This document shows positions 43,743 through 52,652 of a stretch of 64,000 nucleotides of DNA, one piece after another. Below the pieces are notes generated by a model, which searched no databases, was not told the origin of the DNA, and worked only from the letters and a program-made list of their open reading frames with translations. The stretch is from Capillibacterium thermochitinicola (GTDB taxonomy: Bacteria > Bacillota > UBA4882 > UBA10575): NCBI RefSeq assembly GCF_013664685.1, contig NZ_JAAKDE010000015.1, forward strand, positions 78,033 to 142,032, written 5' to 3'. The number at the start of each line of letters is the position of its first letter. Position 1 is the stretch's first letter. Made by a program: the position numbers and the translations under genes.

Positions 43743-44744
43743 GTGAAACGGACGGTTCTCTTTCTCTTCTTGGTCATGTTGTTAGTGGTTTCGGTTTCAG
43801 GGATGGCTGCTCGTCAAGTTAATATCGGTTGCGCGATCTATAAATTTGACGATACCTTCATGACGGGAGTGCGGAATGCCATTTTAGAGGCGGCTAAAGG
43901 CAAAGCCAGAGTAGAGATGGTTGACAGCCAGAATTCTCAACCGATTCAGAACGACCGCATCGATCTGTTTATCACCAAAAGAGTGGATGCTCTGGCCATT
44001 AACCCGGTGGACCGCGCCGCGGCCGGCGTGATCATCGACAAAGCCAAGAGGGCCAATATTCCGGTGGTCTTCTTTAACCGGGAACCCTTCCCCGATGATA
44101 TGCAAAAATGGGATAAAGTTTACTACGTAGGGGCAAGAGCCGAGGAATCCGGGACAATCTCCGGGCAATTAATCGTTGACTACTGGAAAGCACATCCGGA
44201 AGCCGACAAGAATGGCGACGGTGTTCTGCAGTACGTCATGCTGACAGGAGAACCCGGGCACCAAGATGCCGAGCTAAGGACCGAGTATTCTATTAAAGCG
44301 GTTACCGATGCCGGGATCAAAGTGCAATGCCTCGCGCAAGACACTGCGATGTGGAACCGGGTTAACGGGCAAGAAAAAATGGCGGCGTTCTTAGCCAGCC
44401 ATGGCGACAAAATTGAAGCCGTCTTTGCCAACAACGACGATATGGCGTTAGGCGCAATCGAAGCTCTACGGGCGGCCGGTTATTTCAGGGGCGGCAAGTA
44501 CATGCCGGTTGTCGGTGTGGACGCGACTGCTCCGGCTCTGGAGGCCTTGAAGGAAGGAACTCTGCTCGGTACCGTCCTTAATGATGCGAAGAACCAAGGG
44601 AAGGCCACCCTTGAACTGGCCTATGTTTTAGCCCAAGGCAAAACACCGACCAAAGAAAACACCGGTTATGAAATTACTGATGGGAAATACGTCTGGATTC
44701 CGTACCGGAAGATTACAATTGAAAACTGGCAAGACGCCTTATAA
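43743..44744 (+). CDS. mglB: Galactose/methyl-galactoside ABC transporter substrate-binding protein
   Basis: A 333-residue periplasmic-type binding protein with a signal peptide (about 1-22, no lipobox) and the MglB calcium loop DKNGDGVLQ beginning at Asp155. The SQNSQPIQNDRI and VFFNREPF segments are typical of MglB, as is the late VVGVDATAPALEALKEG. The GTG start follows AGGAGGG. It precedes mglA and mglC and is in the same direction as galTKE, so galactose (and glucose) uptake is the likely role. Confidence 0.92.
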   Translation: MKRTVLFLFLVMLLVVSVSGMAARQVNIGCAIYKFDDTFMTGVRNAILEAAKGKARVEMVDSQNSQPIQNDRIDLFITKRVDALAINPVDRAAAGVIIDKAKRANIPVVFFNREPFPDDMQKWDKVYYVGARAEESGTISGQLIVDYWKAHPEADKNGDGVLQYVMLTGEPGHQDAELRTEYSIKAVTDAGIKVQCLAQDTAMWNRVNGQEKMAAFLASHGDKIEAVFANNDDMALGAIEALRAAGYFRGGKYMPVVGVDATAPALEALKEGTLLGTVLNDAKNQGKATLELAYVLAQGKTPTKENTGYEITDGKYVWIPYRKITIENWQDAL

Positions 44745-44792
44745 TCCGACTTGGATAAGCAGCAGATCCTGAGTTAGACATAACGTAACGGT

Positions 44793-44834
44793 AGGGGCAA
44801 GGGGGCAATTGCGCAAATTTGCTCCCTTGCTCTC
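44793..44834 (+). terminator. Hairpin between mglB and mglA
   Basis: An imperfect inverted repeat pairing GCAAGGGGGCAA with TTTGCTCCCTTGC. No long T-run follows, so it is more likely an mRNA-stabilising or partial attenuating hairpin after mglB. Confidence 0.6.
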
Positions 44835-44879
44835 TCTCAAAAAGGATCAGGGAGAAGAGATGACAGGGGGCGTTATGAT

Positions 44880-46400
44880 GTGAATAATGATAAATACGTT
44901 CTTGAAATGAACAATATCTCAAAAGAGTTTCCAGGCGTTAAGGCGTTGGATGGCGTAACGTTCAAAGTGCGACCGGGTACGGTGCATGCTTTGATGGGGG
45001 AAAATGGCGCCGGTAAGTCGACGCTGATGAAGTGCTTATTTGGTTTGTATAAACCCGATGCCGGGGAAATCATTATCAACGGCAAAAAAGTAGAGATTCA
45101 AAACGCCAAAGAGGCGTTGGATCATGGTATTTCCATGATTCACCAGGAGCTGCATTCCAACCTCCACCGCAATGTGATGGAGAATATTTGGCTCGGCCGG
45201 TTTCCGCTGAAAAGGATCGGGCCGTTTACCTTTATTGACGAGCGTAAAATGTACCGGGATACAAAAGAACTCTTTGATAATCTGCGGATGGATATTGATC
45301 CGAAAGAGATTGTCGGAAGGATGTCCGTATCCCGGATCCAGTTGTTAGAGATTGCGCGGGCTGTTTCCTACGACGCCAAGGTCATAATTATGGATGAACC
45401 CAGTTCTTCTTTGACCGAGCATGAGGTGAAACGACTTTTTGAGATTATTCGGGATCTTAAAAACCGTGGTGTGGCAATTATTTATATTTCCCATAAAATT
45501 GAGGAGATCTTGAAGATTGCAGATGAAGTCACAATTTTACGGGACGGGAAAAAGGTTGGGGATTGGCCGGCAGCCGAATTGACCAACGATTTAATCATCT
45601 CCAGAATGGTGGGGCGCCCGCTGACCAATCGCTTCCCTCCGCGGGAAAGTAAACCCAGCACGGAAGTGATCTTACGCGTTGAAGGGTTAACTTCCCCCAT
45701 TTTTAAATCTTTCAAGGATATTAGTTTCGAATTATATCATGGCGAAATCCTTGGTATCGGCGGCTTGGTAGGTGCGCAAAGGACCGAACTGATTGAAGCT
45801 TTATTCGGTTTGCGCGCGGTGGAAAGTGGTCGGATTTTTTATAAAGGAAAAGAGGTCAAGATCAACTCGCCGATCACGGCGAAAAAACTGGGGATGGCCC
45901 TTTTGACCGAAGAACGGCGTGCAACGGGTATCTTTCCGGTCTTGGATATTTTGGAGAACACCTGCATTGCCAATCTGCCTAAATATGTAAAACGCAACAA
46001 ACTGTTGGATGACAGCGTCCGGCGGGCGGAAGCAAAGCGGGCTGTTGAGATGCTCGATGTTAAAACGCCCTCGCTAAAAACATTGATCCAGGACCTCTCC
46101 GGCGGTAATCAACAGAAAGTCCTCTTTGCCCGCTGGCTCTTGACCGAACCGGAGATCTTGTTGCTGGACGAGCCGACCCGTGGCATTGACGTCGGGGCGA
46201 AATACGAGATTTACACGATCATGGCCAACCTGGCGAAACAGGGGAAGAGTATAATATTTATTTCGTCGGAGATGCCGGAGCTGATCGGGATGGCGGACCG
46301 CATCATGGTTATGTGTGAAGGACGCCTGTCCGGTTTTGTTTCCGGGGAAGAGGCGACGCAGGAAAACATTATGAGGTTGGCCACTAAATTTATGGCTTAA
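44880..46400 (+). CDS. mglA: Galactose/methyl-galactoside import ATP-binding protein
   Basis: A 506-residue double ABC ATPase. First half: Walker A GENGAGKST (about 41-49), signature SVSRIQLLEIARAV, Walker B VIIMDEPSSS. Second half: degenerate A-loop GGLVGAQRTEL, then signature LSGGNQQKV and Walker B LLLDEPTRGIDVG. This asymmetry is usual in the RbsA/MglA class. The GTG start overlaps an ATG-TGA; ribosome site AGGGGGCG. It energises the MglC permease. Confidence 0.92.
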   Translation: MNNDKYVLEMNNISKEFPGVKALDGVTFKVRPGTVHALMGENGAGKSTLMKCLFGLYKPDAGEIIINGKKVEIQNAKEALDHGISMIHQELHSNLHRNVMENIWLGRFPLKRIGPFTFIDERKMYRDTKELFDNLRMDIDPKEIVGRMSVSRIQLLEIARAVSYDAKVIIMDEPSSSLTEHEVKRLFEIIRDLKNRGVAIIYISHKIEEILKIADEVTILRDGKKVGDWPAAELTNDLIISRMVGRPLTNRFPPRESKPSTEVILRVEGLTSPIFKSFKDISFELYHGEILGIGGLVGAQRTELIEALFGLRAVESGRIFYKGKEVKINSPITAKKLGMALLTEERRATGIFPVLDILENTCIANLPKYVKRNKLLDDSVRRAEAKRAVEMLDVKTPSLKTLIQDLSGGNQQKVLFARWLLTEPEILLLDEPTRGIDVGAKYEIYTIMANLAKQGKSIIFISSEMPELIGMADRIMVMCEGRLSGFVSGEEATQENIMRLATKFMA

Positions 46401-46418
46401 CCACAAGGAGGGTAAATA

Positions 46419-47435
46419 ATGCGCCTAATCGAGTCGCGTAAGATCAAGAACTTTATCACGATGAATGCCATTTATATAGTGCTGATCCTGCTGATCATCG
46501 GAATTGCCTTTATCGACCCAAGGTTTATCTCCATTGTTTGTCTGCGCGATATTCTGATCCAGTCGTCCACCCGTGTCATCATTGCTTTGGGGATCTTCTT
46601 TATCATCCTTACCGGCGGGGTTGACCTTTCCGCGGGACGAGCGGTCGGGCTGGCGGCGGTTATTACCGCTTCTTTGCTGCAGTCTCCCGACTACCTCCGG
46701 CGTTTTTATCCGGATCTCCCCCAGCTCCCCCTGATCCTGCCGATCTTAATCGCCGTTGCCATCTGCTTGCTGGCGGGCTTGATTAATGGTTTTATTGTGG
46801 CCAGGTTTGGGGTACCGCCCTTTATTGCCACTTTAGGGATGCAGGTAATCATTTATGGGGCCAACTCGATCTATTTTGATTTACCCCCCAACAACTCCCA
46901 ACCGATCGGAGGCTTAAACCGTTCCCTGACTGAACTGGGAACCGGCGCGATCGGTGAAGGTTTGTACTCTTTGCCATATATTGTCATTATTGCGGCGGTT
47001 GTTACGGTCGTGGTTTGGATTATCGCCAATAAGACCCAATTCGGGAAGAACGTTTACGCCATCGGTGGTAACGTTGAAGCAGCGCGGGTTTCCGGTATCA
47101 ATATTGGCAAGAACTTAATGGTGGTTTACGCGATGGCGGGCGCCTTGTATGGTTTGGCCGGTGTCTTGGAGGCGGGGCGCACCGGCGGCGCGACCAATAA
47201 CTACGGGACAGGGTACGAATTGGACGCCATCGCCGCTTGTGTCGTCGGTGGCGTGTCGGCAACCGGCGGGATTGGTAAAGTGCCCGGGGTGTTGGCCGGG
47301 GTTCTGATTTTCAGTGTGATCAACTATGGCCTCACCTTTATTAACGTTAACCCGTACTGGCAGATGATTATCAAGGGTCTGATTATCGTCGCGGCGGTTG
47401 CGTTTGACATCCGTAAATACCGGAGAAGGAAATAA
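46419..47435 (+). CDS. mglC: Galactose/methyl-galactoside ABC transporter permease
   Basis: A 338-residue permease with about eight or more helices and the signature ILTGGVDLSAGRAVGLAAVI of the RbsC/MglC family, plus the KFGKNVYAIGGN-like loop (TQFGKNVYAIGGNVEAARVSGI) that contacts the ATPase. ATG follows AAGGAGGG. It completes mglBAC. Confidence 0.93.
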   Translation: MRLIESRKIKNFITMNAIYIVLILLIIGIAFIDPRFISIVCLRDILIQSSTRVIIALGIFFIILTGGVDLSAGRAVGLAAVITASLLQSPDYLRRFYPDLPQLPLILPILIAVAICLLAGLINGFIVARFGVPPFIATLGMQVIIYGANSIYFDLPPNNSQPIGGLNRSLTELGTGAIGEGLYSLPYIVIIAAVVTVVVWIIANKTQFGKNVYAIGGNVEAARVSGINIGKNLMVVYAMAGALYGLAGVLEAGRTGGATNNYGTGYELDAIAACVVGGVSATGGIGKVPGVLAGVLIFSVINYGLTFINVNPYWQMIIKGLIIVAAVAFDIRKYRRRK

Positions 47436-47483
47436 ACCGCAAGTTACTGGAGTTGTTTGCATGAGACGGGTTTACCACAAATA

Positions 47484-47527
47484 AAACGGGGGAAGAAAGG
47501 GGCTATACCCTGGTTCCCCCTTATTTT
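47484..47527 (+). terminator. Terminator after mglC
   Basis: Arms GGGGGAA and TTCCCCC flanked by A-rich and T-rich stretches. Confidence 0.8.
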
Positions 47528-47570
47528 TCCTTTTGCCGGAAACTTTCCTCTATAAAAGGAGGGTCTTCAA

Positions 47571-48110
47571 ATGTGGAAAATCAAACCCTTCTTCAAGTCT
47601 TCTTCCTTGCGAACCAAACTGCTCTCGAGGTTTGCTGTTGTAATCCTGGTAATTGGAGGGGTCAGCATTGCCTCCTATTGGGCGCTGCGCGGAATTATTA
47701 ACCAGATGCAAGTTATGGTGGAAACGACCGTCATTGCCAACAATATTATCGCGCCTGCTCAGGAGATTCCCAACCTGATCAGGAGTTACCGAATTAAGTT
47801 ACTACCATGTGGTCAACGCCGAATTGGGATTGCGTTCCCGCCTTGTCGGGCTCATTGTCTTGGGCGTGTAAATGCCCAGATTAAAGCGATCAACCAAGAA
47901 CTGGAAAGAATGAAGACGGAGATCCGGAAAGTGGAAGAAGACAGTCTCAGCATTGCAACGATTGCCGAACAGTCTTTGCAGCGCAGTCAAGAGGTGGCGG
48001 CTTCCACGGAAGAACAAGTTGCCAGCCTGGAAGAGGCTTTGAACTCGGCCTCAATTCTCTCCAGGATGGCGTTGGAACTCCAAAACATGGTTAAACAGTT
48101 TAAGCTGTAA
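47571..48110 (+). pseudogene. Decayed methyl-accepting chemotaxis protein
   Basis: An open frame of 179 codons that pairs the N-terminus of a chemoreceptor (basic start, TM1 ending SIASYWALRGI) with its extreme C-terminus (AASTEEQVASLEEALN, then MVKQFKL). In between, another frame encodes a second TM-like segment (HVVNAELGLRSRLVGLIVLGV, stop at 47869). So the sensor domain is mostly lost, HAMP and the signalling hairpin are deleted and at least one frameshift is present. It probably once sensed galactose through MglB. No function is expected now. Confidence 0.85.
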
Positions 48111-48161
48111 AGAGAAGGTTTTGGCGCAAAAGCCACTTTATTGCTGCGCGTGCAGTTTTAT

Positions 48162-48173
48162 TTTCGAACGAAA
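48162..48173. promoter_or_regulatory. Possible DeoR-family autoregulatory site
   Basis: TTTCG-AA-CGAAA, a near-perfect palindrome with five-base arms, about 27 bases upstream of the -35 box. DeoR regulators bind TTTC-rich repeats, so it may be the operator. Inference only. Confidence 0.35.
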
Positions 48174-48199
48174 TACTGTTCGGGAAAAACATAAAATAA

Positions 48200-48228
48200 T
48201 TGACAAAAAAAGAAAACAATCGTAAAAT
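48200..48228 (+). promoter_or_regulatory. Promoter of the DeoR-type regulator
   Basis: TTGACA (48200-48205), 17-base spacer, TAAAAT (48223-48228): good housekeeping match, 19 bases before the gene. Confidence 0.8.
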
Positions 48229-48246
48229 CAAAGTAGAGGTGGTAGG

Positions 48247-49008
48247 ATGTTTCCAGAAGAACGACGGAAGAAGATCCTGGAGATCCTGAACGAACAAGGA
48301 AGATGCCGCGTGGCGAATCTGGCGAAGCAACTTGCTGTCTCAGAGGTTACGATCAGAATGGACCTTGATGTCCTTGAAAAGCAGGGTTTACTGTTCAGGA
48401 CCCACGGTGGTGCGATCCTAAATCCCAAGACCGGTTATGAGCGGGCTTATCAGGATGAGGAATTATCCTTTCCGGAAGAGAAGAGAAGGATTGGTTGGCG
48501 TGCTTCGCAACTGGTTTCCGATGGGGATACCGTCATCCTTGATGTGGGGACGACCGTGATGGAAGTGGCGCGCCAACTTGTCCGGTACAAGGATCTTACC
48601 GTTGTGACCAACGCTTTAAATGTGGCCACCTGGTTGGAGAATTATGCGCAGATTACCGTGATCGTGACGGGCGGGACCCTGCGTGCGACCCAACATTCAC
48701 TGGTGAATCCTTATGCCGATCTTGTACTTGAACGCGTCCATGCGGACATTGCTTTTATTGGGGCTAATGGAATTGATGTTCGTTATGGGGTGACCAATGT
48801 GAACATTCCGGAAGCGGAAATGAAGAACCGCTTCCTTAAAGCATCACGCCGACAGATTTTGGTGGCTGATTCCAGTAAGATCGGGAATGTAGCCCGCGCC
48901 AAAGTAGGAGACCTTGACGATTTTGATTTACTGATCACGGATGACCAGGCCGATCCGGAACAGGTACGGTTGATACAAGAAGCCGGTTTACCGGTGGAAT
49001 TGGTTTAG
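48247..49008 (+). CDS. DeoR-family transcriptional regulator
   Basis: A 253-residue regulator. N-terminal helix-turn-helix: RRKKILEILNEQGRCRVANLAKQ then VSEVTIRMDLDVLEKQGLLFRTHGG. The C-terminal sugar-phosphate sensor domain has DVGTTVMEVARQL and VADSSKIGNVARA, which bind a phosphosugar. It stands between mglBAC and galTKE and likely represses one or both. Ribosome site AGAGGTGG. Confidence 0.9.
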   Translation: MFPEERRKKILEILNEQGRCRVANLAKQLAVSEVTIRMDLDVLEKQGLLFRTHGGAILNPKTGYERAYQDEELSFPEEKRRIGWRASQLVSDGDTVILDVGTTVMEVARQLVRYKDLTVVTNALNVATWLENYAQITVIVTGGTLRATQHSLVNPYADLVLERVHADIAFIGANGIDVRYGVTNVNIPEAEMKNRFLKASRRQILVADSSKIGNVARAKVGDLDDFDLLITDDQADPEQVRLIQEAGLPVELV

Positions 49009-49045
49009 GATCGGTCATAGAAAGGAAAAAGAGGGGGAGCGGGGG

Positions 49046-49177
49046 ATGGCCCAGGAAGGAACATTTAATAAGAAAGTTATAACCAAAAGTGATGGTCGTT
49101 ATCTAATTTTCTATGATTTTGCTTCCAAGTCGGTTGACAAAGAGGCAAAACAGGAAAAAGACGAAGAAAGGAAATGA
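49046..49177 (+). CDS. Small ORF before galT, 43 residues, function unknown
   Basis: Starts ATG after GAGGGGGAGCGGGGG and ends four bases before the galT start. The product is charged, with a VITKSDGRYLIFYDF central segment and a Lys/Glu-rich tail. It is probably translated and part of the gal operon, based on its ribosome site and tight spacing. I do not recognise a named family and cannot confirm conservation. Confidence 0.55.
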   Translation: MAQEGTFNKKVITKSDGRYLIFYDFASKSVDKEAKQEKDEERK

Positions 49178-49180
49178 AAA

Positions 49181-50194
49181 ATGTCTGAGTTACGTTGGCA
49201 TCCGTTTTTAGAGGAGTGGGTGATCACCGCCACCCACCGGCAAGACCGGACCTTTCTTCCCCCGAAAGACTACTGTCCTTTATGTCCGACCAAGCCCGGC
49301 GGGTTTCCAACGGAGGTACCAAGGGATGATTACGATATTGTGGTTTTTGAGAACAAGTTTCCGTCGTTGCAAAGAGTCCCGCCCGAACCCGCCGTCGAAC
49401 CGACGGCGATCTCCCCGGTGGCGCCGGCGGTCGGCATCTGTGAAGTTGTCCTTTATTCGCCCAAGCACACGGGGAGCTTGGCAACCATGCCGGTGGGGCG
49501 GATTCGTAATCTGATCCGGGTCTGGCAGGACCGGTATGAAGAATTGGGGGCCCGGAGCGAGATCAAGTATGTTTTTATCTTTGAAAACAAAGGGGAAGCG
49601 GTTGGGGTTACGCTTCATCATCCCCACGGTCAGATCTACGCCTTTCCTTACATACCGCCGAAGATCCAAACGGAACTGAACGCTTCCGAAAAGTACTACG
49701 CCCGGCAGGGGAAATGCCTCTTCTGCTCAACATTGGAGGAGGAGTATAAGGACGGGCGGCGCCTTGTTTTTGAGGGTGAGCGGTTTGTTGCTTTTATTCC
49801 CTTTTTTGCCCGTTTTCCTTACGAAGTGTATCTGGCGCCGAAAAAACACTTGGCTTCCATGGCGGAGCTTACGGCCGAAGACCGGTCTGATTTAGCCTTG
49901 GTTTTGAAAGGATTACTCTTGAAGTATGATGCCCTCTTCAACTTTTCCTTTCCATACATAATGGTTGTGCATCAAGCCCCAACGGACGGAGGGCGTTATC
50001 CCCATTATCATCTTCATTTTGAGTTTTATCCCCCGCACCGGACAGCCCAAAAACTGAAGTTTTTGGCCGGGTGTGAATCCGGGGCCGGGAGTTTTATCAA
50101 TGATACACTGGCGGAAGAGAAGGCCGCCGAACTACGGGGAGTTGGGCCCCTGAATCTCGATGAGGTGGCCCGTTTGGACAGGGGGGAATACTGA
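49181..50194 (+). CDS. galT: Galactose-1-phosphate uridylyltransferase
   Basis: A 337-residue HIT-superfamily enzyme of the Leloir pathway. It exchanges galactose 1-phosphate with UDP-glucose. Zinc-ligand CPLCP (about 30), the catalytic HHPHGQ (about 147-152; active His in HPH), a second CLFC pair and the HLHFEFYPP motif near residue 280 are visible. Its stop overlaps galK (TGATG). Confidence 0.95.
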   Translation: MSELRWHPFLEEWVITATHRQDRTFLPPKDYCPLCPTKPGGFPTEVPRDDYDIVVFENKFPSLQRVPPEPAVEPTAISPVAPAVGICEVVLYSPKHTGSLATMPVGRIRNLIRVWQDRYEELGARSEIKYVFIFENKGEAVGVTLHHPHGQIYAFPYIPPKIQTELNASEKYYARQGKCLFCSTLEEEYKDGRRLVFEGERFVAFIPFFARFPYEVYLAPKKHLASMAELTAEDRSDLALVLKGLLLKYDALFNFSFPYIMVVHQAPTDGGRYPHYHLHFEFYPPHRTAQKLKFLAGCESGAGSFINDTLAEEKAAELRGVGPLNLDEVARLDRGEY

Positions 50195-51360
50195 TGAAGC
50201 AAGAGGTTGCAGTTGTCACGGAGGCTTTTGCCAAGGTATTCGGGGATGCGAACGGGCTTACCATTGTGCGGGCACCGGGCCGCGTTAATCTTATTGGGGA
50301 GCATACCGACTATAACGACGGGTATGTTTTTCCGATGGCGATTAACTTTGATATTGTGATGGCGGCACGAAAACGCCCGGACCAACTGGTCCGGATTCAT
50401 GCGTGCGATTTGGAGAGGACCGTGGCCTTTTCCTTGGCGGATCCCATCGCGTATGATCCCGAAGAACACTGGAGCAATTATCTCCGGGGGGTGCTGTGGG
50501 CGCTGCAAGAGGCCGGCGTAAAGCTGTGCGGAATGGAGATCGCTTTTTTGGGAACGATTCCGCAGGGTTCCGGTTTAAGTTCTTCCGCCGCTTTGGAAGT
50601 GGCAACCGCCGTTGCCGTTAAGCACCTGACCGGGTTTGACTTTGCCCTGCCGGAACTGGCTTTACTTTGCCAAAGGGCGGAGAATGATTTTGTGGGGATG
50701 AAATGCGGAATTATGGACCAGTTTATCTCCCTCCTCGGGCAGAAAGACCATGCGCTGTTGATTGACTGTCGAACCTTGGATTACGAACGGATCCCTCTTG
50801 AACTGGGGGACTACCGGATCCTGGTCTGCCACAGCGGTGTCAAACATCGGTTGGTTGATTCCGAATATAACCGCCGGCGGCAGGAATGTGAAATCGGGGT
50901 GCGGGTTTTGGCCGCTGAGTTTCCATCGGTAAAGGCGTTACGCGATGCGGATTTAAACATGCTCGCGGCTTGTCAGACCAGGATGGCTCCCGTGATTTAC
51001 AAGCGTTGTCGCCATGTGATTACCGAAAATGAACGGGTTTTAAGGAGCGTTCCGGCGCTTAAAGCCGGTGATTTAAGGCTCTTTGGCGAGTTGCTCAACC
51101 AATCCCATGATTCGTTACGGGAGGATTACGAGGTAAGTTGTGCCGAAATAGATCTCTTAGTAACGTTGGCGCGTAAAGTGGAAGGAGTTTTGGGCGCCCG
51201 GATCACCGGCGGCGGGTTTGGTGGGTGTACGGTAAACCTTATTCATGCCGGTGCCGTCGACGAATTCACCCGGCGGGTTCTGCCGGAATACCGCAAGCGA
51301 ACCGGGATGGAAGCCCAAGTCTATGTCAGTACGGCCGCCAACGGCGCAGAGATTTTATAG
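50194..51360 (+). CDS. galK: Galactokinase
   Basis: A 388-residue GHMP kinase. GRVNLIGEHTDYNDG (substrate site, about 28-42), the PQGSGLSSSAALE ATP loop (about 124-136), CGIMDQF and the C-terminal GGGFGGC motif are present. Phosphorylates galactose at C1. Coupled to galT by overlap. Confidence 0.96.
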   Translation: MKQEVAVVTEAFAKVFGDANGLTIVRAPGRVNLIGEHTDYNDGYVFPMAINFDIVMAARKRPDQLVRIHACDLERTVAFSLADPIAYDPEEHWSNYLRGVLWALQEAGVKLCGMEIAFLGTIPQGSGLSSSAALEVATAVAVKHLTGFDFALPELALLCQRAENDFVGMKCGIMDQFISLLGQKDHALLIDCRTLDYERIPLELGDYRILVCHSGVKHRLVDSEYNRRRQECEIGVRVLAAEFPSVKALRDADLNMLAACQTRMAPVIYKRCRHVITENERVLRSVPALKAGDLRLFGELLNQSHDSLREDYEVSCAEIDLLVTLARKVEGVLGARITGGGFGGCTVNLIHAGAVDEFTRRVLPEYRKRTGMEAQVYVSTAANGAEIL

Positions 51361-51376
51361 GATTGGGGTGAGAAGC

Positions 51377-52357
51377 ATGAAAGTGCTGGTGGCCGGAGGG
51401 GCCGGTTATATAGGCAGTCAAGTTGCATTAGACCTGGCCCGGGCAGGGCACGAACCGGTGGTCCTGGACAATCTCGTCAAGGGACACCGGGAAGCCGTTC
51501 TGCGGGGGACTTTTGTGCAAGGGGACATCAACCAGTTTGATCTGGTGACAGAGTTGATGACGAAAGAAAAGATCGAGGCGGTGATTCATTTGGCCGCCCA
51601 TAGTTTGGTTGGGGAGTCGGTGCATAACCCGGCCAAATACTTCCGGAACAATATCGCCAATGGCCAAGTTTTATTGGATGCGATGGTGGCCAGTGGAGTG
51701 AAATATATTGTTTTTTCGTCAACCGCCGCCGTCTACGGGGAACCGGAACGGGTTCCCATTCCCGAGGATCACCCGAAAAACCCCACCAATCCCTACGGCT
51801 TTTCTAAATTGACCTTTGAAGGAATGCTCCGCTTTTACGAGGAGGCTTATGGCTTGCGGTATATCTCACTGCGTTACTTTAACGCGGCTGGTGCCGATCC
51901 GGAAGCGGAGATCGGTGAAGACCATGACCCGGAAACCCACCTGATTCCCATCGTCCTAAAAACAGCTTTGGGAGTTAGGGAGCATATCCAGTTGTACGGG
52001 ACGGACTATCCGACCCCGGACGGGACTTGCATCCGCGACTATATTCATGTGGCCGATCTTTCCCAGGCCCATCTGTTGGCCTTGGAAGCCCTTGCCGGCG
52101 GGAAGGAATCGACCATTTATAACCTGGGCAATGGCCAGGGCTACTCCAATAAAGAAGTGATCGAGACGGCCCGCCGGGTGACGGGGAAAGAGATTAAGGT
52201 CATCGATGCGCCGCGGCGGCCGGGGGATCCGGCGGTTTTGGTTGCGTCGTCGGCGAAGATCCAGGCGGAACTGGGTTGGAAACCGAAGTATCCGGAGTTG
52301 GACCGGATCATCGCGACTGCCTGGCGGTGGCACCAGCGACATCCTTATGGGTATTAA
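51377..52357 (+). CDS. galE: UDP-glucose 4-epimerase
   Basis: A 326-residue SDR enzyme, completing the Leloir pathway. Rossmann GGAGYIGS at residues 7-14, SSTAAVYG and catalytic YGFSK (Tyr, Lys) are visible. I chose ATG 51377 because the family begins MKVLVAGGAGYIGS; the longer frame adds 44 unrelated residues inside galK. It ends the galTKE run. Confidence 0.95.
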   Translation: MKVLVAGGAGYIGSQVALDLARAGHEPVVLDNLVKGHREAVLRGTFVQGDINQFDLVTELMTKEKIEAVIHLAAHSLVGESVHNPAKYFRNNIANGQVLLDAMVASGVKYIVFSSTAAVYGEPERVPIPEDHPKNPTNPYGFSKLTFEGMLRFYEEAYGLRYISLRYFNAAGADPEAEIGEDHDPETHLIPIVLKTALGVREHIQLYGTDYPTPDGTCIRDYIHVADLSQAHLLALEALAGGKESTIYNLGNGQGYSNKEVIETARRVTGKEIKVIDAPRRPGDPAVLVASSAKIQAELGWKPKYPELDRIIATAWRWHQRHPYGY

Positions 52358-52652
52358 TGGTTGTGGAAAAAAGATGTGCAGCTGGCGGAAGAGTAATATT
52401 TGTTGGATATACCGAAAGCGGTGGGCATGTCGTAACCAGGCACAGACTAGCATTAATGCCGAGTGCCCATCCGGAAAGCTACCGACAACTCGGGTCCGGC
52501 GCCGTATTTCTCTCATTAAACGTTCAGTTATCCCGGTTTGCCTCGTTCCGTGGTGGTATGTAACGAAGGGGAGGACGAAAAAAAAAACAGCCTAAGTTTT
52601 TTAATGTGGCTGTTTCAATAATAGCTATTTCAATTCCAAAGGGAGCAGCCAT
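52358..52652. other. Intergenic region between galE and the DUF499 gene, with terminator
   Basis: 295 bases separating convergent operons. On the minus strand 52577-52615 is a terminator: arms AAACAGCC and GGCTGTTT with a long T-run. A weak hairpin (GGTGGGCA / TGCCCATCC) lies around 52420-52475. The rest has no convincing gene. Confidence 0.75.

Noticed and set aside
52206..52595. A 129-codon ORF overlapping the galE end
   Set aside because: Arg/Trp-rich shadow of galE running into non-coding sequence.
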